11,747 bases of DNA, from contig JAILFF010000023.1 in assembly GCA_024697705.1 (NCBI GenBank), positions 1 through 11,747 of the forward strand. Reading direction: 5' to 3'. Of this stretch, positions 6,259-11,747 are shown in pieces. A program made the translations under genes and the position numbers. Below the pieces are notes generated by a model. It did not search any database, was not told the DNA's origin, and saw only the letters and a program-made list of their open reading frames with translations. Origin of the DNA: Ruminococcus sp. (GTDB taxonomy: Bacteria; Bacillota; Clostridia; Oscillospirales; Ruminococcaceae). Numbering within the stretch: position 1 is the stretch's first letter; every line of letters begins with the position of its first letter.

Positions 6259-8217
6259 TCATTCCTCATCCTCGGCAGGAAGCAAAGCCCTGATAGAAAG
6301 ACTGATCCTCTTCTTATCGTAGTCGATCTCGGTGATCTTGACATTGACCTCCTGACCTACCTTCAGAACGTCGGCTACATTGTCAACTCTCTGATTGGCG
6401 ATCTGCGAGATATGGATAAGACCGTCAACGCCGTCGATGATCTGCGCGAAAGCGCCGAAGCTCGTGATCGAAACGATCTTAACGGCAACGTCCTGACCCT
6501 CGGAATAGTTATCGGTGAATACCTTCCATGGGTTCTCGTCGTCCTTGCGGTAGATAAGAGAAACCTTGCCTGTCTCGGGGTCGATCTCCTTGATGCGCAC
6601 TTCGATCTTATCGCCTATGGAAACTACCTCGGAGGGATGCTTGATCCTCTTCCAGGACAGATCCATTCTGCGAACGAGACCGTCTACGCCGCCCAAGTCA
6701 ACGAATACGCCGTACTCGGTGATGCTCTTAACTTCGCCCTCGATAACGTCACCAGCCTTAGCTGTCTCGAAGAACTTAGCCTTTGCAGCGTCTCTTGCCT
6801 CGCGCTCAACGGCGCGGATAGAGCCGACAGCCTTCTGTCTCTGCTCGTTTACCTCAAGGATCTTGAAGTCAACGGTCTTCTTGAGCAGCTCTTCGAGGTC
6901 GCCGCCTCTCGGAACAGCCTGCGATGCGGGAATGAATACTCTCACGCCGTTGGAGGACACGATAACGCCGCCCTTTACGGTGTTGGTAACTACGCCGGTA
7001 AGAACGGTGCCGTTCTCCTTAGCCTCTGCGATCTTTTCAAGACCGAGTGCCGCGTCAACTCTTCTCTTGGAGAGCTCTACGGTGCCCTTCTCGTCGCTGG
7101 TCTGGAGCACGATGAGCTTGATGGTATCGCCTACGGAAACGATCTCCTCGGGCTTCTTGGTCTGGTCGTCGGAAAGCTCGCTGGGGCTGATGTAGCCGGT
7201 GTGCTTGGTGCCTATGTCAACAATGACTTCACCGTTATCGTTGATCTGCGTAACGATGCCGTCAACCTTCATTCCCTTATGTATAGGCTTGATAGTTTTT
7301 TCAAACTCCTCCGCAAAGTTAAAGTCTTCCTCCTCAACATTGTTGATGTTTTCGTTCAGTTCAGTCATGGCCTGTTGTACCTCCTCAATTATATAACCCG
7401 GTGTCGAAGCACCGGCAGAAATCCCGATAAATCTTGCACGTTTAAGATCTTCATCCGTCAGAAGCCCTTTCAGCTCGCCCGCGTTCTCGACAAGCAGAGT
7501 GCGGCAATTCTTTTCGCACACCTGAGCGAGCTTATGCGTATTGGAGCTGTGTCTGCCCCCGACAATTATCATCAAATCAGCCTTGCGGGAAAGCTGTTCC
7601 GCTTCCTCCTGACGTTTCGCCGTGGCGCTGCATATCGTATCGAAAATGCGTGCGTCGGGGCGGAGCGTTTCAAGCCTTTTGCGGCACTGCTCCCACATTT
7701 CCTTGTTAAATGTCGTCTGCGACAGAACGCACAGGGGAGCATCGGCGTCAAAGCCTTTCAAAAGCTCCTCCAGCTCGGCTATATCCGCGAACACAAAAGA
7801 TTCGGTTTCGCAGAAGCCGCGTATGCCCTCGACCTCCGGGTGACTGGCATCTCCGGCGATAAGCACGGTAAAGCCCTTCCCCGTCATTTCGAGTGCCGTC
7901 TTGTGTATCCTCTCGACAAACGGACAAGTCGCGTCCACAACGGAAGCGCCCATACACCCAAGCGCCTTGTAGACCTCCCTGCTCACCCCATGCGAGCGGA
8001 TCACAACAGTCTGTCCCTTCCTGACCTCGTCAAGCGAAACAGCCTTACAGCCCTTCGCCGCGAGATCGTCCACGACATTTCGATTATGGATAATCGGACC
8101 TAATGTAACAACATCGTTTCGGTTATCTAATATATTATACACTATTTTTAAGGCTCTGTCTACACCAAAACAGAAACCCGCGGTATTTGCGCGAAAAATT
8201 TTACATTCTCTTAACAT
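6259..8217 (-). CDS. ispH-rpsA: Fusion of 4-hydroxy-3-methylbut-2-enyl diphosphate reductase (IspH) and ribosomal protein S1
   Basis: A 652-residue protein. Residues 1 to about 283 are IspH, the last enzyme of the MEP isoprenoid pathway, which reduces HMBPP to IPP and DMAPP. The three iron-sulfur ligands are present (C16 in AGFCFGV, C98 in DATCPF, C196 in DTICSATA). So are substrate residues H44, H76, H126, E128 and T168. Residues about 315-645 hold four S1 RNA-binding domains, starting near 315, 402, 489 and 573; the third and fourth are the most canonical (for example ITEYGVFVDLGGVDGL). An acidic linker (285-307) joins the parts. Such IspH-S1 fusions are known in Clostridia. The ATG directly follows the upstream TAA (TAAATG) with no Shine-Dalgarno visible, suggesting coupled reinitiation. 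An internal start candidate lies at residue 284. Confidence 0.95.
   Translation of the reverse strand: MLRECKIFRANTAGFCFGVDRALKIVYNILDNRNDVVTLGPIIHNRNVVDDLAAKGCKAVSLDEVRKGQTVVIRSHGVSREVYKALGCMGASVVDATCPFVERIHKTALEMTGKGFTVLIAGDASHPEVEGIRGFCETESFVFADIAELEELLKGFDADAPLCVLSQTTFNKEMWEQCRKRLETLRPDARIFDTICSATAKRQEEAEQLSRKADLMIIVGGRHSSNTHKLAQVCEKNCRTLLVENAGELKGLLTDEDLKRARFIGISAGASTPGYIIEEVQQAMTELNENINNVEEEDFNFAEEFEKTIKPIHKGMKVDGIVTQINDNGEVIVDIGTKHTGYISPSELSDDQTKKPEEIVSVGDTIKLIVLQTSDEKGTVELSKRRVDAALGLEKIAEAKENGTVLTGVVTNTVKGGVIVSSNGVRVFIPASQAVPRGGDLEELLKKTVDFKILEVNEQRQKAVGSIRAVEREARDAAKAKFFETAKAGDVIEGEVKSITEYGVFVDLGGVDGLVRRMDLSWKRIKHPSEVVSIGDKIEVRIKEIDPETGKVSLIYRKDDENPWKVFTDNYSEGQDVAVKIVSITSFGAFAQIIDGVDGLIHISQIANQRVDNVADVLKVGQEVNVKITEIDYDKKRISLSIRALLPAEDEE
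7366..7386 (-). promoter_or_regulatory. Internal ribosome binding site and ATG at the IspH-S1 joint
   Basis: On the minus strand GAGGAGGT (7386-7379) lies 10 bases upstream of an in-frame ATG (7368-7366), which is residue 284 of the fusion. Initiation here would give a free four-domain S1 protein of 369 residues starting MTELNENINN, similar in size to stand-alone Firmicutes S1 proteins. The GAGGAGGT bases also encode the EEV of the IspH C-terminal segment IIEEV, so the match could be partly due to protein constraint. The full-length frame start has no comparable site. Confidence 0.5.
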
Positions 8218-9621
8218 TTAATAAACTAAACTGGTGATTCCTTCCATAATTTTCTTCTTGACGATTTTAAGATCGCCCGCCGATGTACCATTTATACCCA
8301 GTTCCTTGACGTCGATCGGCTCGCCGAAACGCACGACAACGTGCTTTCGTGCTTTAAGCTTTTCACCCTCGAAATTGATGCCGACGGGCACGACCTTCGT
8401 CATCGCGACCGCAGCGACAAGCGCCACACCTGTCTTGCCCTTGCCGACAGTCCCGTCCTTAGAGCGCGTACCCTCGGGGAAAATGACGAGGTTTCTGCCG
8501 CTTTCGAGCTTGTCCACCGAAGTATCAATAACGCCGAGGTCTCCCGCGCCCCTTGTCACGGGGAAAGCGCCGAGAAATTTGATGAGCGCGGTAAAGAAGA
8601 TATTCTGGTGGAAAAGCTCCTCCTTAGCCATATAGGAGATCGGCACCCTCACGCCCATTGCGATAAGATACGGGTCGGCGTAGCTGCGGTGGTTCGACGC
8701 GAAGATATTCCCGCCGTCACGCGGCACGTTTTCCAAGCCCTCGTAATGCAGGTCGTATTTCAGCTTTAATATAAATATCGTTATGCCTCGCAGTATGCCG
8801 TAAAAGAACTGCCTTATCGGATTTATTTTCTTTGTTTTCGATATGGGGCGAAGCTCCATCATATCGCGGCGCTTACGTTCGGATTTTTTTTTTACGGTTC
8901 CGTTATCGGAAACTCCGCCTTCGGAGCTGCCGTCATCATTACTATTATTCCCGTCCGATCTCGCCTTATCCGCCGCCTTCACGATCTCGTCCACCACCTC
9001 GTCAATAGTCAGATTAGTCGAATCGAGCAGCACGGCGTCCTCCGCCTGTTTAAGCGGGGCGATCTCGCGGTGAGTATCGTTGTAATCGCGCTGATTGATG
9101 TCGGCTAAAACTTCATCGTAAGTAGATGGGTCGCCCTTTTCCTGCAATTCCTTGAAGCGGCGGTTGGCGCGTTCCTCGGCGCTTGCCGTCAGAAACAGCT
9201 TGACCTGCGCATTCGGCAGAACGACTGTTCCGATGTCTCTGCCGTCCATTATGATATCGTTCTGCGCGGCGATATTCCTTTGCGTTTCGAGCAGAAACTC
9301 TCTCACCGAGGGCAGCTTTGCCACCGCGGAAGCCCCCATTGATACCTCGGGGGTGCGGATACTGCCCGAAACGTCCTCGCCGTTTACGAGCACCGCCTGA
9401 GCGCCGTCAACGTATTTCAGCTGTAATTCAAGTCCTTTAAGGCTTTCGGCTACTGCCGTTTCGTCGCTTAAGTCAACGCCGTTTCGCAGCGCGTTGAACG
9501 CTATCGAGCGGTAAAGCGCTCCCGTATCGACATAAACGAATCCGAGTTTCTTAGCCGCGAGCTTGGCAATGGTAGATTTTCCCGCTCCCGAAGGACCGTC
9601 GAGCGCGATATTGAGTCCCAT
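8218..9621 (-). CDS. cmk-plsC: Fusion of cytidylate kinase (Cmk) and 1-acylglycerol-3-phosphate acyltransferase (PlsC-like)
   Basis: A 467-residue protein. Residues 1 to about 220 are CMP/dCMP kinase, with the P-loop GPSGAGKST (9-17) and DGRDIGT (126-132) typical of Cmk. A low-complexity Asn/Asp/Ser/Gly and then Lys/Arg-rich linker follows (about 221-265). Residues about 270-467 are a PlsC/LPLAT acyltransferase with HRSYAD (HX4D, 311-316), GAFPVTRG (351-358), FPEGTRS (381-387) and VVPVGI (410-415). This domain transfers acyl groups to lysophosphatidic acid at the membrane. A longer frame is open to 9660, but the ATG at 9621 is chosen because AGGAGG (9633-9628) lies six bases upstream and Cmk proteins start right before this beta strand. 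The linker contains ten consecutive A's, so fusion versus two genes is open. Confidence 0.9.
   Translation of the reverse strand: MGLNIALDGPSGAGKSTIAKLAAKKLGFVYVDTGALYRSIAFNALRNGVDLSDETAVAESLKGLELQLKYVDGAQAVLVNGEDVSGSIRTPEVSMGASAVAKLPSVREFLLETQRNIAAQNDIIMDGRDIGTVVLPNAQVKLFLTASAEERANRRFKELQEKGDPSTYDEVLADINQRDYNDTHREIAPLKQAEDAVLLDSTNLTIDEVVDEIVKAADKARSDGNNSNDDGSSEGGVSDNGTVKKKSERKRRDMMELRPISKTKKINPIRQFFYGILRGITIFILKLKYDLHYEGLENVPRDGGNIFASNHRSYADPYLIAMGVRVPISYMAKEELFHQNIFFTALIKFLGAFPVTRGAGDLGVIDTSVDKLESGRNLVIFPEGTRSKDGTVGKGKTGVALVAAVAMTKVVPVGINFEGEKLKARKHVVVRFGEPIDVKELGINGTSAGDLKIVKKKIMEGITSLVY
8857..8893 (-). other. A10 homopolymer and overlapping ATG codons in the Cmk-PlsC linker
   Basis: Ten A's on the minus strand (8893-8884) encode part of Val-Lys-Lys-Lys. 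Adding one A gives a TAA within a few codons. Removing one A gives a TGA at 8861-8859, which overlaps two in-frame ATG codons of the PlsC part (8862-8860 and 8859-8857) in an ATGATG arrangement. This is the layout expected of two overlapping genes or of a slippage site. No Shine-Dalgarno is obvious upstream of these ATGs. Confidence 0.5.
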
Positions 9622-9635
9622 GTTTTTCCTCCTTC

Positions 9636-9658
9636 GTGCCGTATCCCACGCACGGCAC
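9636..9658 (-). promoter_or_regulatory. Leader hairpin just upstream of the cmk ribosome binding site
   Basis: Perfect 7-bp arms GTGCCGT (9642-9636 side) and ACGGCAC (9658-9652 side) enclose a 9-base loop. The hairpin ends two bases before the AGGAGG that serves the Cmk-PlsC start codon. It could stabilise the mRNA or keep the site open; nothing in the sequence shows a ligand or protein partner. Confidence 0.4.
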
Positions 9659-9663
9659 ATAAA

Positions 9664-9784
9664 AGTGAACAGTTAAGAGTGAAAAGTTAACAGTTAAGGA
9701 GTGCGCTTCGCTCCGCCTTGTCCTAATTAAACTTTGGCGAAGCCGATACCTTAACTTTTCAATGTACACTATTCACTGTTAACT
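9664..9784. repeat. MITE-like element with imperfect inverted repeats
   Basis: The left end AGTGAACAGTTAA (9664-9676) matches the reverse complement of 9772-9784 at 11 of 13 bases. Further in, GAAAAGTTAA (9681-9690) is the exact reverse complement of 9751-9760. AGTTAA-type hexamers recur several times and the centre holds a GGAG/CTCC hairpin. The region has no credible gene and fills most of the spacer between the AIM24 and cmk genes. The structure suggests a small non-autonomous repeat, but no clear target duplication was found. Confidence 0.55.
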
Positions 9785-9789
9785 TATTT

Positions 9790-9820
9790 ATTTGCACTCT
9801 CAACGAGTGAAAATGCAAAT
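9790..9820 (-). terminator. Hairpin overlapping the AIM24-family gene stop codon
   Basis: ATTTGCA (9790-9796) and TGCAAAT (9814-9820) form a 7-bp stem, with an alternative inner CACTC/GAGTG stem. The right arm reaches the last base of the TAA stop codon. The tail on the transcribed strand is AAATAAG, not a T-tract, so it is only a weak terminator candidate and may instead be a processing or stabilising hairpin. Confidence 0.3.
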
Positions 9821-10569
9821 TAATAGATCCTGCGCTGAGTGGAAGGTCTCGAACCCGACCTTCTGCCGTCCATCGAAACATCAACGCCGGACGGACGCTC
9901 CATCGGCTGGATTATTACCGTCGCAGGCGAACCCGAGCCCCACTCGTACATATACGATTCGCCCGAGCTCTGCCCGATGAAGTTCCTCCAGTTGATGTCC
10001 GTGCGCAGCTGCGGGTCGGCGCCTATCCAGCAAACCGTGGCGTCGGGGTCTGCCTCGATGGTATAACCCGTCTGCACGTTGCTCATTACAAGCGGGTTGC
10101 CGTCAACAAGCACCGCCACATACGCATCGGGACCCATGCCCGTCAGCGTCGAGGTCGCAAGACCCTTCTGCGAAATAACGCCCTGCCCCAGAAAACGCAC
10201 GCTGTATTTGCAGTCCCGCGTGAAAGCAAGTATGTTCTCGCTCTCGACCGAGATAGTCTCGTTGTTCATAAGATGATACACCACTACGTGCTGCTGATCG
10301 TTGGCGTAATAGGTCACGCTGTCGCCGTTGAAATCGACCTTCATCAGCGGCAGATTCTCGCCCGTGATGCGCCTTGTCAGCTGCCCGAGCAGCGCCTGTC
10401 CGATGTTCTGATTCTCCTGCGGACCCAGCATGACTTTTGTGAACGTGTAGTTCTTCGCGCCCATACACTCTCCGCCGATGAAAGCTCCCGCTTTCGTATA
10501 GACATGATCTCCCGAGCCGCGGTTGGTTATCCTAAGGCAGAGCTCATTCATTGTTTCAAATGTTACCAT
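9820..10569 (-). CDS. AIM24-family protein (TRAP-like beta-sandwich domain)
   Basis: A 249-residue protein without signal peptide or membrane segment. It resembles the bacterial AIM24 family (DUF124/TIGR00266-like), predicted to fold like the TRAP RNA-binding attenuator protein. The supporting features are repeated short beta-strands with Gly turns, a segment around LGQGVISQKG (127-136) and the C-terminal SSGESYMYEWGSGSPATVIIQP (201-222). The molecular function of bacterial members is not settled. The tail (225-249) is rich in Arg, Ser and Gly and looks disordered. The ATG at 10569 is chosen; a modest GGGAAG lies upstream. A second Met at residue 7 has no better site. The gene follows a TerD-domain gene by 128 bases and has its own promoter, so it can be expressed with or without that partner. 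Confidence 0.82.
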   Translation of the reverse strand: MVTFETMNELCLRITNRGSGDHVYTKAGAFIGGECMGAKNYTFTKVMLGPQENQNIGQALLGQLTRRITGENLPLMKVDFNGDSVTYYANDQQHVVVYHLMNNETISVESENILAFTRDCKYSVRFLGQGVISQKGLATSTLTGMGPDAYVAVLVDGNPLVMSNVQTGYTIEADPDATVCWIGADPQLRTDINWRNFIGQSSGESYMYEWGSGSPATVIIQPMERPSGVDVSMDGRRSGSRPSTQRRIY

Positions 10570-10602
10570 TCAATTCACTTCCCGTTATATCGGTTTAATT
10601 TA

Positions 10603-10631
10603 TTTATATTTTATATAGTTCAGACTGTCAA
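10603..10631 (-). promoter_or_regulatory. Sigma-A-type promoter for the AIM24-family gene
   Basis: On the minus strand a perfect -35 box TTGACA (10631-10626) is separated by 17 bases from TATAAA (10608-10603), in an AT-rich stretch. Transcription would begin near 10596, about 27 bases before the ATG. This is the best promoter match in the window. Confidence 0.75.
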
Positions 10632-10686
10632 TGCTTCGCGTAAGCGGCAGACGTTCCGTAACTATTGCTGTGTCTGTATCTTTTTC

Positions 10687-10702
10687 TGTAAAAGCGCTTA
10701 CA
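10687..10702. promoter_or_regulatory. 16-bp imperfect palindrome, cre-like
   Basis: TGTAAGCGCTTTTACA on the minus strand overlaps the TerD-gene stop codon. It has TGTAA/TTACA arms around a GCGCTT core. It differs at one position from the general catabolite-responsive element pattern WTGNAANCGNWNNCW. It lies about 56 bases upstream of the -35 box of the AIM24 gene promoter. Binding by a CcpA-like regulator is a guess. Confidence 0.25.
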
Positions 10703-11747
10703 TCAGATCAACGCCGTACATTCCGCAGAAGCACGCAAGATCGCGGTTCACGCCCGAGCCTACCGCGTTGAATTTCCACGAACCCTTGTAGCGGTAAAGC
10801 TCGCCGACGACAAGCGCCGTAACAGCGGTGTTTTTGTCCGTCAGCTCGAAACGTATGATCTCTTTATTTGTCGCGCAGTTGATTATCCTCGCGTAGACCG
10901 AAGGCACCATGCCGAAATTGAGCTTTTTCTCGAACGCTTCGTAGATCGTTATCGCCACGGCGATCTTTTCCACCTTGGGGTCTACCCGTGAAAGCTCGAT
11001 CTCGACAGCCGCGTCGTCGCAGTTCGAGGGATCGTCGGCGAATACGCGGTAGGAAACGCTCTTGTCGGGACTGTCGGGCTGACCGTAGAAAATGAACCAG
11101 TCGTCGGAGGGAACTTTATCTCCGCCTGCGAGCATGAACGCCGAAGCGTCAAGCTCGCAGCGGCTGTCCTTACATTCCCAGCCAAGAGCTATCTTTATCT
11201 TATTGAGAGGCGGCTCACCGGGCTGTTCGAGAGCGACCTTCTGCCCCTTGATGATAGCCTTACCCGTCGCGGGAGCGCGTTTGCGGTCGATCTTCTGCTT
11301 TGGAGCAGACGGCGCGGGCTGATTGTTCGCTATGCCCGCATTTGGATTGAAGCTCTTCGGCGCACTGCTCTGCGGCAGCGGCGGCGCGGGCTGATTGTTC
11401 GCTATACCCGCGTTAGGATTGAAGCTCTTCGGCGCACTGCTCTGCGGCAGCGGCGGCGGAGGAGCGGACTGACTGTTCGCTATACCCGCGTTGGGATTGA
11501 AGCTCTTCGGCGCACTGCTCTGCGGCAGCGGCGGCGGAGGAGCGGGCTGATTGTTCGCTATACCCGCGTTGGGATTGAAGCTCGTCGGCGCACTGCTCTG
11601 AGGCAGCGGCGGGGGAGGAGGAGCGGGCTGATTATATGCGGGCTGATTATATGTCTGCTGTGCAGTATTATTCTGCTGCGGCACGGGAGCGCCGAAATTG
11701 AACGGCGAGTCGGGGTTGAAGCCTCCGCCGAACAGCGAAGAATTGTT
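10698..11747 (-). CDS. TerD-domain protein with proline-rich repeat N-terminus (5' end outside window)
   Basis: The frame is open to the window edge, giving at least 349 residues; the start codon lies beyond base 11747. A GTG at 11684 is in frame but is not a convincing start, since Phe/Gly/Asn-rich sequence continues upstream of it. Counting from that GTG, residues 30-128 are four copies of a Pro/Ala/Asn-rich unit. Residues about 145-328 are a TerD domain, recognisable by KIALGWE, the LDASAFML core, DDWFIFYGQ, VEIELSRVDPKVEKI, and the end of the domain at ELYRYKGSWKFNAVG. TerD proteins bind calcium and belong to tellurite/stress-response systems. The usual Asp-rich GDGDDE loop is here ADDPSNCDDA, so calcium binding may be altered. 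No signal peptide can be judged. An AIM24-family gene follows. Confidence 0.9.
   Translation of the reverse strand, partial: NNSSLFGGGFNPDSPFNFGAPVPQQNNTAQQTYNQPAYNQPAPPPPPLPQSSAPTSFNPNAGIANNQPAPPPPLPQSSAPKSFNPNAGIANSQSAPPPPLPQSSAPKSFNPNAGIANNQPAPPLPQSSAPKSFNPNAGIANNQPAPSAPKQKIDRKRAPATGKAIIKGQKVALEQPGEPPLNKIKIALGWECKDSRCELDASAFMLAGGDKVPSDDWFIFYGQPDSPDKSVSYRVFADDPSNCDDAAVEIELSRVDPKVEKIAVAITIYEAFEKKLNFGMVPSVYARIINCATNKEIIRFELTDKNTAVTALVVGELYRYKGSWKFNAVGSGVNRDLACFCGMYGVDLM
11301..11597 (-). repeat. In-frame tandem repeat, four copies, in the TerD-protein N-terminus
   Basis: Four consecutive copies of a unit beginning SSAPKSFNPNAGIANNQ and ending in a proline run. Spans are 11597-11520 (78 bases), 11519-11442 (78), 11441-11370 (72, two prolines shorter) and 11369-11301 (the last, degenerate at its end). 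The DNA copies are nearly identical, with only a few substitutions, pointing to recent expansion or copy homogenisation. Length differences are whole codons, so the frame is kept. Confidence 0.9.

Noticed and set aside
6187..8103. Long plus-strand open frame (638 codons) opposite IspH-S1
   Set aside because: The opposite strand encodes a fully conserved IspH and four S1 domains. The plus-strand translation is Leu/Asp/Arg-rich with no family resemblance and no ribosome binding site.
9622..9660. Extended start of Cmk-PlsC at 9660
   Set aside because: The extra 13 residues overlap the ribosome binding site and leader hairpin, and Cmk proteins normally begin just before the first beta strand, at the ATG at 9621.
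9551..9769. Small minus-strand frame across the cmk leader
   Set aside because: It runs through the repeat element and out of frame into cmk, with no ribosome binding site or similarity that I can recognise.
11301..11597. Regularly spaced near-identical repeats that might suggest a CRISPR array
   Set aside because: The repeats are contiguous with no unique spacers, keep the reading frame, and encode a proline-rich protein repeat.

Overview
This window looks like chromosomal DNA from a Gram-positive anaerobe of the Clostridia, most likely a Ruminococcus-like member of the Oscillospiraceae. That placement is an inference from the IspH-ribosomal S1 fusion, the cmk/plsC/ispH/S1 gene order, the Clostridia-like class A penicillin-binding protein, the moderately high GC of the genes with AT-rich spacers, and the strong GGAGG-type ribosome binding sites. 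No rRNA, tRNA, transposase, phage gene or CRISPR array was seen. All eight genes lie on the minus strand, so transcription runs from the right edge to the left.

Right end (about 9.8-11.75 kb): a TerD-domain protein with a long proline-rich, internally repeated N-terminus, cut by the window edge, followed by an AIM24-family protein. A good sigma-A-type promoter lies in the spacer between them. The pair looks like part of an envelope- or metal-stress (Ter-type) locus.

Centre (about 6.2-9.8 kb): a spacer holding a small MITE-like inverted-repeat element and a leader hairpin, then two head-to-tail fusion genes whose stop and start codons abut. The first fuses CMP kinase to a PlsC-type acyltransferase. 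The second fuses the isoprenoid enzyme IspH to a four-domain ribosomal S1 protein. Both fusion joints carry unusual sequence. The Cmk-PlsC linker contains a run of ten A's, and a one-base change there in either direction ends the reading frame almost at once. The IspH-S1 joint contains a strong internal Shine-Dalgarno followed by an ATG at the start of the S1 part. Together the genes link nucleotide supply, phospholipid synthesis, isoprenoid synthesis and translation.

Left-centre (3.9-6.2 kb): a bifunctional class A penicillin-binding protein for peptidoglycan synthesis, followed by a convincing intrinsic terminator.

Left end (0.18-3.84 kb): a tight three-gene run of a THUMP-domain RNA methyltransferase, a HAD phosphatase of the beta-phosphoglucomutase type, and glutamine-dependent asparagine synthetase. 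The terminator hairpin sits almost on the ribosome binding site of the first gene, so read-through or attenuation may control this group. The last 179 bases hold a 99-bp element bounded by perfect 15-bp inverted repeats and a short heptamer tandem repeat.

The most interesting observations are the two fusion joints, because each could let one gene yield both a fused protein and a free domain.
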